From: Psychrobacter sp. I-STPA6b
GTDB lineage: Bacteria > Pseudomonadota > Gammaproteobacteria > Pseudomonadales > Moraxellaceae
Length of the DNA stretch: 51,759 bases
Direction: 5' to 3'
Assembly (NCBI RefSeq): GCF_020662265.1
Contig: NZ_VEWM01000004.1
Location: 1-51,759, forward strand
In this document: positions 8,745-17,791 of the stretch, piece by piece
Layout: each line of letters opens with the position of its first letter
Position numbering within the stretch: the first letter of the stretch is position 1
Position numbers and translations under genes: made by a program
The notes under the pieces: generated by a model
What the model was told of the DNA's origin: nothing
Databases searched by the model: none
The model's input: the letters and a program-made list of their open reading frames with translations, nothing else

Positions 8745-10454
8745 ATGACAACACAAAATCATCAAACAACATCTCAAACCAACACTTCAAACTCTCCAGT
8801 CTCTCAAAACAGTTATCAGCACGCTTACGATAACTTCACCATGGATAATCTACAGCAAGAAATCTTTGGCAGTCACCCTGATGATGGCAGAAATGCTTAT
8901 ATGGCGTGTTGTGGACGTCATGTGCGTGATGGTAAAGCTAATAAGGTTGCTTTAGTGCATGAGGATTGTGAAGGAAATCTGCGTCAATTAACTTTTGCTG
9001 AGCTTGCCGAGCAAAGCGGACAAGTTGCCAATTTGCTGAAAAGCTATGGTGTGCAGGCAGGGGATAGAGTGGCAACCATGCTCCCACGTACCCTTGAACT
9101 GTTGGTGATTGTTCTAGCGACATGGCGTATTGGAGCGGTATATCAGCCGTTATTTACTGCCTTTGGTTATGAGTCGATTGATTACCGTCTGCAAAAAGCC
9201 GATACCAAAGTGGTGTTTACCAATCCTGCCAATCGGGGCAAATTTACAGAATTAGAAAAGCATGGTGAGCTTGCCAGCCTACCAAAAATGGTGTTAGTTG
9301 GTGCAAACAGTGCAGAAAACACATGGGGCGATGTGCTGTATCAAGACGAGATTGCTTCGCAAAATAGCGATTTTGAGCCAGTATTATTAACAACTGATGC
9401 CCCATTTTTGCAAATGTTTACCTCAGGTACAGTGGGTAAATCTAAAGGGGTGAGTGTGCCATTATCTGCCTTGCCTGCTTTTTATTTGTATATACGTTAT
9501 GCCATTGATTTACGTGAGGATGATAAATATTGGAATATGGCAGACCCTGGTTGGGCGTATGGTTTGTATTATGCGATTACAGGACCTTTGTTGATGGGTA
9601 TGACCACCCACTTTAATGAAGCAGGATTTAATGCTCAAAATACCTTTGATTTTATGGTGCGTCATGGTATTACCAATTTGGCATCATCACCAACTGCATT
9701 TCGAATGATGAAATCTAGCGGTGTGTTTGATAATAATAGTGATAAGTTATCATTACGAGTGGCAAATTCAGCAGGGGAAACACTAAATACCGAAGTGGTA
9801 GGTTGGGTGACGGATAATTTGGGTTGTCGTGTATGTGACCAATATGGACAAACAGAAACAGGAATGACCTGCTGTGTGCATCATGCACTTACTCATGAAG
9901 CAGACACGGGCTCAATGGGTAAACCACTATTGGGGCATACCTTAGTGGTGCTTGATGATGAGATGAATGAAGTTGCCGATGGTGAGCAAGGACAGCTTGC
10001 GGTGGTGGTGAGTCAGTCTCCAGCATTTTATTTTACGGGTTATAGCTGGGATGAAAAGCAAGCCTTTCATGGTGATTACTATCTGACAGGCGATGTGGTT
10101 GAGCGTCATAGTGACGGCACATATTGGTTCTCAGGGCGTGATGATGACATCATTATTACCGCAGGCTATCGTATTGGACCGACCGATGTTGAAAATACCG
10201 TATTGGAGCATGAAGCCGTTGCAGAGTCAGCCGCCGTTGGAGTGCCAGATGAAGTGCGTGGTCATGTGATTAAGTCCTATGTGGTATTAAAAGAAGGCTT
10301 TACTGGCAGTGATGAGCTGGCTCAAGAGATTAAAAATCTGGTTCATGAACGCCTAGCAGCCCATGCTTACCCTCGCCATATTGAATTTGTGACTGCTTTG
10401 CCAAAAACACCCAGCGGTAAAACGCAACGCTTTTTACTACGCCAAAATGGTTAA
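8745..10454 (+). CDS. AMP-forming acyl-CoA synthetase
   Basis: This ANL-superfamily enzyme activates a carboxylic acid to an acyl-adenylate and then to acyl-CoA. The 569 residues contain the P-loop TSGTVGKSKGV near 226-236, the substrate-pocket region DPGWAYGLYYAITGP, the adenylate motif DQYGQTETGM, the hinge region TGDVVERHSDGTYWFSGR, and the C-terminal catalytic Lys in PKTPSGKTQR. The overall pattern is closest to acetyl/medium-chain acyl-CoA synthetases; the exact substrate cannot be read. The N-terminal 30 residues are Thr/Ser/Gln-rich and probably disordered. It is followed 62 bp later by a 3-hydroxyacyl-CoA dehydrogenase-like gene, so the pair likely works in acyl-CoA degradation. Confidence 0.88.
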   Translation: MTTQNHQTTSQTNTSNSPVSQNSYQHAYDNFTMDNLQQEIFGSHPDDGRNAYMACCGRHVRDGKANKVALVHEDCEGNLRQLTFAELAEQSGQVANLLKSYGVQAGDRVATMLPRTLELLVIVLATWRIGAVYQPLFTAFGYESIDYRLQKADTKVVFTNPANRGKFTELEKHGELASLPKMVLVGANSAENTWGDVLYQDEIASQNSDFEPVLLTTDAPFLQMFTSGTVGKSKGVSVPLSALPAFYLYIRYAIDLREDDKYWNMADPGWAYGLYYAITGPLLMGMTTHFNEAGFNAQNTFDFMVRHGITNLASSPTAFRMMKSSGVFDNNSDKLSLRVANSAGETLNTEVVGWVTDNLGCRVCDQYGQTETGMTCCVHHALTHEADTGSMGKPLLGHTLVVLDDEMNEVADGEQGQLAVVVSQSPAFYFTGYSWDEKQAFHGDYYLTGDVVERHSDGTYWFSGRDDDIIITAGYRIGPTDVENTVLEHEAVAESAAVGVPDEVRGHVIKSYVVLKEGFTGSDELAQEIKNLVHERLAAHAYPRHIEFVTALPKTPSGKTQRFLLRQNG

Positions 10455-10516
10455 TGGTGTTTGTGAATATAAAACACCTTATATAATGATTGAATGTAAT
10501 AAATAAAGGAAAAATT

Positions 10517-11302
10517 ATGCAATTAAAAGATAAAACATTTATCGTCACAGGTGGGGCTTCAGGGTTGGGAGAGGCAACCACTCGTGAGATGGTGGCACAA
10601 GGGGCAAATGTCATCATTGCAGATTTAAATTTAGAAAAAGGGCAAACATTGGCTCAAGAGCTAGGCGATACTGTTCATTTTGTGCGTTGTGATGTGACCA
10701 GTAGTGAGGATGTGCAACAAGCAGTAGAAATGGCGGAAAATAAGTTTGGTAGTTTGCATGGCTCGGTCAACTGTGCAGGTATTGTGGTCGTACAAAAACT
10801 GCTTGATAGAGACAATAACCCTGCGGATTTGGATAAGTTTAGTAAAGGGGTTCAAGTTAACTTAGTCGGTACTTTTAATGTGGCACGTTTGGTTGCTGCC
10901 AGTATTGCTAAGAGAGTAGCTAGCGAAGGTGGTGCAAATAATACTGATAATGCTGACCAAGGGGTGATTATTAATACAGCAAGTATTGCCGCCTTTGATG
11001 GTCAAGTCGGACAGGGCAGTTATGCTTCCTCTAAAGCAGGTGTGGTTGGGTTAACGTTACCATTAGCACGAGAGCTTGCCCGTCATGGTATCCGAGTGAT
11101 GACCATTGCCCCCGGTGTTTTTAGCACCCCAATGATGCAAAGCATTCCTGAGGAAGCACGCCAGCAGTTAGAAGCCAGTGTGCCTTATCCCAAACGCTTG
11201 GGAGAGCCAAACGAGTTTGCTAAGCTGGCTTGTCATATTATCAGTAATGCTTATCTCAATGGTGAGGTGATTCGCCTTGATGGGGCAATCCGTATGGTGT
11301 AG
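10517..11302 (+). CDS. SDR oxidoreductase, 3-hydroxyacyl-CoA dehydrogenase type 2-like
   Basis: A 261-residue classical short-chain dehydrogenase. It shows the NAD-binding TGGASGLGEAT (residues about 12-22), DVTS, the NCAG motif, and the catalytic Ser-Tyr-Lys set as NTASIAAFDGQVGQGSYASSK. The long loop after VNLVGTFNVARL and the ending DGAIRMV match the HSD17B10/type II 3-hydroxyacyl-CoA dehydrogenase branch, which oxidises 3-hydroxyacyl-CoA in beta-oxidation or branched-chain catabolism. ATG 10517 is preferred over an earlier in-frame ATG at 10490 because AAAGGA lies seven bases before it and the family begins MQLKDKTFIVTGG. It is probably co-transcribed with the acyl-CoA synthetase. Confidence 0.9.
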   Translation: MQLKDKTFIVTGGASGLGEATTREMVAQGANVIIADLNLEKGQTLAQELGDTVHFVRCDVTSSEDVQQAVEMAENKFGSLHGSVNCAGIVVVQKLLDRDNNPADLDKFSKGVQVNLVGTFNVARLVAASIAKRVASEGGANNTDNADQGVIINTASIAAFDGQVGQGSYASSKAGVVGLTLPLARELARHGIRVMTIAPGVFSTPMMQSIPEEARQQLEASVPYPKRLGEPNEFAKLACHIISNAYLNGEVIRLDGAIRMV

Positions 11303-11506
11303 ACAGTTGTATAAAGTTGATATTCTAAGTTATCGAATCTAGGGGTATATCAGCTTGTATTTCACCTTGGATATATTTAAATAAAGTTAGGTTTACATTT
11401 TAGTAATTTTATAAGAGCATTTTGATTTGGTATTATCAAATCACTGTGTTCTTTTTTTTCGTCACAATAAAAAATAAACAATAACCTAACTGAAGCTGCC
11501 GTGCAT

Positions 11507-13048
11507 ATGTCTAATTTTACTAATACGTCTGAAACTGTACCAACATCACCACAAAAAAGCCCTATAGAGTATATTGCTGAGGCTTTTTGGAGTGACTATC
11601 AGGAGTCTCGACCAATTGATGGTGGAATATTGTATGAGGATAAACTTCGACAATGCCGGCTAAATGGTAGCATGCAAAGTCTACAACGGTTAGATAAATT
11701 GCTATTAGAGTTGCGTCAGTCTTTAACGCAGACGGAGATGGTGTTTATTGATAATACTAAAAACCGTAATTTGTTGTTATTTATTGGTTTTTATATGGGT
11801 AAAATATTAGCTCAAGCATGGGGAGTAGCACCAAAGTGGTTAAGTCGTAGTGAAGTTAATTTGCGATATCCCCATCTTAGAGTAGATCAGGATAATCCAT
11901 ATCACTTTATGGCTTTAGAATATCTGCCACGTCGGTTTCAGACGACCCATGAGAGTAAACACTTATTTTTTGTTTTAGAGCCAATTGCGCAATGTCTATT
12001 TGGTAATCCGCAAAAGCCTAATCGTTCAATCATGGGGGATGCTGTCAGTAATAGTATTTTTCAGGCAGTGTTTAAGCGGTTACCCCCAGCAAAAAAAGAA
12101 GCTATCTTAGAAAAAATGCAGGCACAACAAGCCAGCCTTGTACAACATACACACAGTCGTATTACAAATAAGGCAGATGTTGCGGATAAAGGACATTCAA
12201 ATAACCACATATTAGCGACACCTTCACATAAAACGGTAGAGAGTACAGTAGAGCATAGTCATGCTGAGCATGCTAAAAGTCAGGATGGGGTATTTAGTAC
12301 ATCAAAACAAAGTACGCAACAAATATCCGAGCAAAAGTCTACTAGCATAGAGCAAGGGGTATCACAAAAAGTAGCAACTGTAGAGACAAAAGCGGATGTT
12401 CAAACAAAGCGCCAAGCACCAGTAGTGGTAAAAAAAGCACAGCCTTTGATTCGTCAAGATGACTTTACAGACTTGCGTAATGATTTGGCACAGATTTCTG
12501 TAGATCAGGTTGCTGGTAAAGCAGAGTATGTTAAAGCCAATCAAATATTAAATCAGTTTGATAAGCATATCGCTAAGCTGTGTCAGTCTGGTAAAGAGTT
12601 AAAACAGATTAATTTTGATGAAAAGCATCAGCAAGCTAGAAAGCAAGCTGTTGTGCAGTTAGCTAAAGCAGCCAAGCAAGGTAATACCAGTGCCATGTTA
12701 CGATTGTCTATATGCTATTTTTTGGGAGAAGGTATTCAAAAGGATGAGCATAAGGGATTTAAGCTGGTACAAAAGGCTGCTGAGATGGATGACCCACGTG
12801 CGCAACGTCAGCTGAGTCGTTTATATTATCAAGGTCTTGGGCATACTCAAGATATGATGCTTGGTCGGCATTGGCTAGAAAAGGCGGCGGATAATGGACA
12901 TGTTGAGGCAAAAGCTTTGCTAGAGCAGTGGAACCAAGCACAAACTGCACTTGATGAACGTAAGTATGATGAAACCACCGATAGGCGTTATTTATTACTA
13001 ATAGTGGGTGTTATTATCTTGGCAGTTATGATATTTATTTTAGTGTAA
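11507..13048 (+). CDS. Sel1-repeat protein with C-terminal membrane anchor
   Basis: A protein of about 513 residues. The N-terminal half (to about 205) is an unrecognised globular domain with an invariant-looking YLPRRFQ segment. Residues about 215-320 are a Gln/Ser/Lys-rich linker. Residues about 370-470 hold Sel1/TPR-like repeats (A..G...A...LS..Y..G.GI..D..KG). A single C-terminal hydrophobic segment (YLLLIVGVIILAVMIFILV) ends the protein, so it is probably tail-anchored with the domains in the cytoplasm. Sel1 proteins act as scaffolds; the partner is unknown. The start could also be GTG 11501, six bases earlier; neither has a strong SD. Confidence 0.75.
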   Translation: MSNFTNTSETVPTSPQKSPIEYIAEAFWSDYQESRPIDGGILYEDKLRQCRLNGSMQSLQRLDKLLLELRQSLTQTEMVFIDNTKNRNLLLFIGFYMGKILAQAWGVAPKWLSRSEVNLRYPHLRVDQDNPYHFMALEYLPRRFQTTHESKHLFFVLEPIAQCLFGNPQKPNRSIMGDAVSNSIFQAVFKRLPPAKKEAILEKMQAQQASLVQHTHSRITNKADVADKGHSNNHILATPSHKTVESTVEHSHAEHAKSQDGVFSTSKQSTQQISEQKSTSIEQGVSQKVATVETKADVQTKRQAPVVVKKAQPLIRQDDFTDLRNDLAQISVDQVAGKAEYVKANQILNQFDKHIAKLCQSGKELKQINFDEKHQQARKQAVVQLAKAAKQGNTSAMLRLSICYFLGEGIQKDEHKGFKLVQKAAEMDDPRAQRQLSRLYYQGLGHTQDMMLGRHWLEKAADNGHVEAKALLEQWNQAQTALDERKYDETTDRRYLLLIVGVIILAVMIFILV

Positions 13049-13459
13049 TGGACTGCTACTGAAGTTATATTTTTGAAATTAAAGGTAATTGTTTATCTTT
13101 GATAACCTCAAACTTATAAATAGCAAAGTCTGTGGCGGATTTTATTAAATCACTAATTTTATTGTGGGAATAGAAGGCAAAGAATTTTATGGGGACTTTT
13201 ATTTTTCTACGGATAAAGGGTTTTTGACGTAGTCAATAGTATTTTTTATTGTTTTTTAGGTTAAAAAAAGCAACTTTATGTTTTGGTCAATTAAAACTGT
13301 TATTTCATCCTACTAAAGGTAGCTTATTTTTCTAATATTGTTATTGTGTAGCACGATAAATAATGAAGCTCATACATCATGCATGGTTTAGTTGATTTAG
13401 TGTACTAGCATTACATTTTTGAAGTTTGGCTATGGATTGATAGGTTTGAAAGGCATATC
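13049..13459. other. AT-rich intergenic region
   Basis: About 410 bp without a plausible ORF, terminator-grade hairpin or repeat. It ends with GAAAGG at 13448-13453, the likely ribosome-binding site of the next gene. Confidence 0.5.
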
Positions 13460-13906
13460 ATGAAGGACAAAGTCACAATGTTACCTACTCAGCCAAAACG
13501 GCAACCGGCAGGTAAACAAAATGTTTTATCACGGTTTTTTGCTGATAAACATATTTTAATGCAGGTGGTTGGCATCACGATTTTAAGTGTCAGTGCTGTT
13601 ATGAGCATGGCGTTTAGTAGCATCCAGAGTTTACCACATGTGTTAGTACAGACCGTGAGTAATGAGCATTCTGGTAACTATGAGGGTGTCGTTACTTTTG
13701 CTGGAAAAGAAATTACACTAAAAACACATGAGCGTACTTATCTTGTCAGTGATCCATATCATATACTAAGCCAGTCACAGTATTTTGAAAAGGATACACC
13801 CATGCAATCATTTCGTGTCTGTGTTGAAGGTAAGCGCAGTGCATTAGGAAATTATGGAAAGGGCAATCATCCTTATCTATTGGTACTTTCACACCTTTGT
13901 CATTAG
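13460..13906 (+). CDS. Single-pass membrane/periplasmic hypothetical protein
   Basis: 148 residues. A basic N-terminus of about 30 residues is followed by a hydrophobic segment at about 33-58 (HILMQVVGITILSVSAVMSM) that would act as an uncleaved anchor. The remaining 90 residues would lie in the periplasm and look like a small beta-rich domain (YEGVVTFAGKEITLKTHERTYLVSDP) with two Cys (VCVEGK and LCH at the end) that could form a disulphide. Family not recognised. ATG 13460 is favoured by GAAAGG just upstream; ATG 13478 is an alternative. Confidence 0.6.
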   Translation: MKDKVTMLPTQPKRQPAGKQNVLSRFFADKHILMQVVGITILSVSAVMSMAFSSIQSLPHVLVQTVSNEHSGNYEGVVTFAGKEITLKTHERTYLVSDPYHILSQSQYFEKDTPMQSFRVCVEGKRSALGNYGKGNHPYLLVLSHLCH

Positions 13907-14163
13907 TCTAAATAATAAAGTGTGTGAATGGTACCGCTTCATCTTTTCATCTCAGTCATAAGCCAGTAAAATACGCCACCCAAAGATAGCCTAAGTACTT
14001 TAATGGATATAAGCAATGATTTTGGTGGTTACCTAATTGGTGAGCATATAGTAGAGAGCATTACATTATTTTGTGTACCAGTCTTTTATGGCTCTCTTGT
14101 TTAGTCTTATTTATTTAGATTATCTTTCTTATTTGTTATCTTCTATTTTATTCTTATCTTACT

Positions 14164-15483
14164 ATGATTCTCTTGCCTTCTTTATCTCATCCTGTGCGTC
14201 CGCCCTTATATTATCGTTTGGTGATGCAGGTGTTAAAACCTCTGTATCGTCTGAAAGTGTGGTGGCAACGTCGTCAGAGTCCAGACTATTTGTCAGAAGT
14301 CAGTCAACGTTTCGCTTTGACATATCCTAAACGTCCAGATACTGAGCAGGTGATTTGGTGTCATGCAGTATCATTGGGTGAAACAAATACGATTGCACCC
14401 ATGCTTGATGTCTTATTAGAGAAAGGTTACGGTATTTGGTTAACAAATACAACGCATACAGGCTTTACAAGAGCGCAGCAACGTTTTGCTGAATTTATTC
14501 AAACAGGACAGATGACACATAGCTATGTACCCGTTGATACACCACAGGTGGTTTCACGATTTTTACAGCATGTTTCTCCTTGTTTGGCGCTATTTGTTGA
14601 GACAGAGTTGTGGGCAACCATATTGTATGAGTTGACATCCAGAGAGATTCGGTCGGTTTTAGTGAATGCGCGTTTGTCTGAAAAGTCATTTCAGAGCTAT
14701 CAAAAATTTTCCTCACTTAGCCGATGTATGATGAACAATATTAGTTTGATTATTGCTCAAGATGTACCATCAGCAAAACGTTTTCGCCAGCTTGGTGCGC
14801 CTAGTAAAAAAATTCGCATGGCAAGCTCTTTAAAATGGTCAGTGACTTTACCAGAATTGCCTATTATCGAAAATCATTTGCTGGCAGTTGAGGTAGAGCA
14901 ACGACCTATATGGGTAGCAGCCAGCACACATGCTGGTGAAGAAGAAGCCGTGATTCAGGCGCATCAAAAGTTAATACGACAGGTAGGTCTGGAAAATGCA
15001 CTGTTAATCATAGTTCCTCGACATCCTGAGCGTTTTGATGAGGTCGCTAAGTTGATTGATGCGTCGGGATTACAAAGTGTGAGACGTAGTCAGCAACAGC
15101 CTATACAGCCAGAGACACAAGTCTATCTGGCAGATACCATGGGAGAGCTGATGTGTTGGTATCAGATAGCTGATGTGGCTTTTGTTGGAGGTTCGTGCGT
15201 AAACGTTGGTGGACATAATCCAATTGAACCTGCTAGTGTGGGAACACCTATCATAATGGGACGGTATACGCAGTCATGTGAGCAACTGGTTACAGAGTTA
15301 CAGCAGGCTGGGGCATTGTGTCAGGTTGGTGATAGTACGGATGTTGTCGCTTTGGTAGAGGCGGTTAAAAAATGGCTATCTTCTGATAAAGAGGCTCAGC
15401 AGGCAGGTAAAAAAGGTCGGGAGCTGGTTGAGAAACATCACGGGGCAGTACAAAAACAGCTATCTATGATTTTAGGTGAGTGA
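14164..15483 (+). CDS. waaA: 3-deoxy-D-manno-octulosonic acid (Kdo) transferase
   Basis: WaaA (KdtA) transfers Kdo from CMP-Kdo to lipid IVA in building the lipooligosaccharide core at the inner membrane. The 439 residues show an N-terminal anchor region (PPLYYRLVMQVLKPLYRLKVWW), the catalytic-region motif HAVSLGETNTIAP with its Glu, VETELWATILYE, NARLSEKS, WVAASTHAGEE, PRHPERF, and the C-terminal CMP-binding GGSCVNVGGHNPIEPA. It lacks a clear SD before ATG 14164; the family N-terminus fits this start or ATG 14224. rsmE follows 36 bp later, a common pairing, and the two likely share a transcript. Confidence 0.94.
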   Translation: MILLPSLSHPVRPPLYYRLVMQVLKPLYRLKVWWQRRQSPDYLSEVSQRFALTYPKRPDTEQVIWCHAVSLGETNTIAPMLDVLLEKGYGIWLTNTTHTGFTRAQQRFAEFIQTGQMTHSYVPVDTPQVVSRFLQHVSPCLALFVETELWATILYELTSREIRSVLVNARLSEKSFQSYQKFSSLSRCMMNNISLIIAQDVPSAKRFRQLGAPSKKIRMASSLKWSVTLPELPIIENHLLAVEVEQRPIWVAASTHAGEEEAVIQAHQKLIRQVGLENALLIIVPRHPERFDEVAKLIDASGLQSVRRSQQQPIQPETQVYLADTMGELMCWYQIADVAFVGGSCVNVGGHNPIEPASVGTPIIMGRYTQSCEQLVTELQQAGALCQVGDSTDVVALVEAVKKWLSSDKEAQQAGKKGRELVEKHHGAVQKQLSMILGE

Positions 15484-15519
15484 TTTTGTGAATCAGTTAT
15501 TTAAGGTCAAAAATTTCAT

Positions 15520-16299
15520 ATGAACTGTTTATTATTACCAAAAAATTGGCAAGATAACGTATCAGGTCAGTTGATAAATAGGACTGATGCCAGATTGCAG
15601 GCTGTCTTGACTGATGATAAACAGGTGGCACATATCCGACAAGTGCTAAAAAGTCAGGTGGGAGATACACTTCAGATAGGTGCGCTTGGTGGTATGTTAG
15701 GGACAGGAACGATTTGTACCCTAACAGAGACGATGGTTGGGTTGTCCAATGTTCAGTTAACTCAAAATCCTCCTGATAAATTAGATTTAACAGTCATTTT
15801 GGCATTACCACGTCCAAAAGTACTGCGCCGACTCATTATGGATATGACGGCGATTGGTGTTCAGCGTATTGTTCTGGTGAATAGTGTACGTACTCAAAAA
15901 AGCTATTGGCAAAGTCCATTACTGTCTCGAATAGATGAGTTTGTTCTAGAGGGGTTACAGCAAGGTGTCGATACCATAGCACCAGAAATACTCTATCGGC
16001 AACGCTTTAAACCATTTGTCGAAGATGAGCTATCAGAATGGTTAAATAACAAGTCCCAGATAGCGATTGTGGCACATCCTTATACTAAGATGAGTTTTTT
16101 TGAGTGTACTATCCAGCAAGGCATACCTCAGATACTATGTATTGGTGCAGAGGGAGGCTGGGTAGATTATGAGGTTGCGTTGATGCAGGCTCAAGGGTGT
16201 TATATTGCCAGTCTTGGGCAACGGATTTTACGCACTGAGGCAGTGGTCAATGTATTGTGTGGTCAAGTGCTAGCAAATGCAAAGGACAGTTATTCATGA
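15520..16299 (+). CDS. rsmE: 16S rRNA (uracil1498-N3)-methyltransferase
   Basis: RsmE methylates N3 of U1498 in 16S rRNA of the assembled 30S subunit, using SAM. The 259 residues have an N-terminal PUA-like RNA-binding part (HIRQVLKSQVGDTLQIGALGG) and a C-terminal SPOUT knot fold shown by RTQKSYW, the IGAEGGW motif near residues 207-213 and the final SLGQRILRTEAVVNVL, which forms the SAM-binding trefoil. Its stop overlaps the start of the next gene (ATGA), indicating translational coupling to the iron-binding-protein paralog. Confidence 0.94.
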   Translation: MNCLLLPKNWQDNVSGQLINRTDARLQAVLTDDKQVAHIRQVLKSQVGDTLQIGALGGMLGTGTICTLTETMVGLSNVQLTQNPPDKLDLTVILALPRPKVLRRLIMDMTAIGVQRIVLVNSVRTQKSYWQSPLLSRIDEFVLEGLQQGVDTIAPEILYRQRFKPFVEDELSEWLNNKSQIAIVAHPYTKMSFFECTIQQGIPQILCIGAEGGWVDYEVALMQAQGCYIASLGQRILRTEAVVNVLCGQVLANAKDSYS

Positions 16300-17441
16300 C
16301 GCAGCGTTCTAGTTGGATGGTTTTAAAAAAGGTGTGCAGTGGTGCTAAGGCACATTGGTTTAACTGCTTGCGACAGAAGGCAAGGCTGGTATTAATGGGT
16401 GCTGTCGTATTATCTGGCATCAGTGGTTGTACACCGGCGCCATCAGAGCCAGTAGAAGAAGATGGCATGAGTCTAAATACTGAAGTCATCTCTGTTGCAA
16501 CAGATATGGATACAGCGCTTCTACTACCAGCCATGCGAGCCTTTACTGAAGAGACAGGCATTCAAGTTGTACTACATTCTATTGATATGCATAGCTTTAT
16601 TCGTAATGCACAAGCGGATAATCCTAGTATACAGACATCAGAGCCAGTGGATGTTTTTCTTTTATATCAAAGTGTGCTACTAACACAAGCTGAAGATGCT
16701 GATATATTGCAGGCTGTAAGCTCAGAAGTATTACCAGAGCGACTAGGAGGACAGGGTGAAGATAAGTTATGGTATGGATTAAGTTATTATGGTCGTACCT
16801 TAGTTTATAACCAGCAACGAGTAAATGAAGCAGAGCTGTTTAATTATGCAGACTTATCAAGTGATAAATGGCGAGGTCGCTTGTGTTTATCTAGTAGTCA
16901 GCTTCCAGCTAATCAAGCATTGATTGGACACATGATAAACTATCGTGGTGAGCAAAAAACACAAGAGGTTGTAGCAGGGTGGGTCGCAAACTTAGCTCAG
17001 CCCGTTTTGGCTGATGATATGGCAGTGATAACAGCCATTTCTCATGGGCAGTGTGATGTGGGTATTGTTGGTAGTGATGTATTTATACATTATGTTGCAG
17101 AAAATCCTAAGACACCTGTGCGCCTAGCATGGGCAAACCAAATTAATAATGGAACAGTAATTGATGTGATAGGGGGTGCAATTAGTAAAGAGGCACTGAA
17201 CCCTGATGATGGTTTGCGCTTGTTAGAATGGTTATCAGAAGATACAGGTCAGGCATTACTGAGCTTTTATAGTTATACATTCCCTTTAGCATCTATTACT
17301 GACCCAAATATCAATAGGCTAGCGATACGCCCTGAATGGACAAAGTTTCAGGCTGATAATAATACCCCATATTTAAAATCCATAAGTGATGATGAACGTG
17401 CAGAAATTAAGGAAATCATTGAGCAGGCAGGCTATTTATGA
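16296..17441 (+). CDS. FbpA-like periplasmic binding lipoprotein lacking the Fe-binding tyrosines
   Basis: A 381-residue paralog of the fbpA product encoded 350 bp downstream, recognisable by YGLSYYGRTLVYN, the KWRGRLCLSSSQLPANQ block and the QCDVGIVGSD segment. The signal peptide ends in the lipobox ISGC, so it should be a lipoprotein. Where FbpA has three consecutive tyrosines that bind ferric iron (SYYYGR), this protein has SDVFIH (Asp261, Val262, Phe263). It therefore probably does not bind Fe3+ in the same way and may bind another ligand or chelate, or have lost binding. ATG 16296 overlaps the rsmE stop; an upstream in-frame GTG at 16257 would sit inside rsmE and is unlikely. Confidence 0.85.
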   Translation: MTQRSSWMVLKKVCSGAKAHWFNCLRQKARLVLMGAVVLSGISGCTPAPSEPVEEDGMSLNTEVISVATDMDTALLLPAMRAFTEETGIQVVLHSIDMHSFIRNAQADNPSIQTSEPVDVFLLYQSVLLTQAEDADILQAVSSEVLPERLGGQGEDKLWYGLSYYGRTLVYNQQRVNEAELFNYADLSSDKWRGRLCLSSSQLPANQALIGHMINYRGEQKTQEVVAGWVANLAQPVLADDMAVITAISHGQCDVGIVGSDVFIHYVAENPKTPVRLAWANQINNGTVIDVIGGAISKEALNPDDGLRLLEWLSEDTGQALLSFYSYTFPLASITDPNINRLAIRPEWTKFQADNNTPYLKSISDDERAEIKEIIEQAGYL

Positions 17442-17791
17442 TGAGTTTGATTATAAAAAGATAGAGGATAGTGATACTAATTATTTCAGCAAAGACAGCT
17501 TACCATTTAAATTAACACTTGTTATCATAGATTTGATTATATATTTATTGTAACAGTATTGTAATAAGGTGTGTTTAAGCGTATCTATCAGGAAAGATAC
17601 ACTCGTTATTCTATTGATAATTATTATTATTTATATTATTATATCATCCGGCGTAATCACCAACAGTATCAGGTAGATATGAAAAATACAGCAAACTAAA
17701 TTTTATCTGGCTGTATAGATATACTAAATCTGTTGTTAAATTATTTATTATTGGTAGTCATTATAAATGGTTCATTAAAGGATATTAAGAC
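17442..17791. promoter_or_regulatory. fbpA upstream region with Fur-box-like sequence
   Basis: A 350-bp gap ahead of fbpA. At 17616-17634 GATAATTATTATTATTTAT matches the A/T-rich GATAAT triplet pattern of Fur boxes, and a short dyad (GTATCT...AGATAC) precedes it at 17580-17600. Iron-dependent repression of fbpABC by Fur is usual for the family; the site is inferred from similarity to consensus only. Confidence 0.45.
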
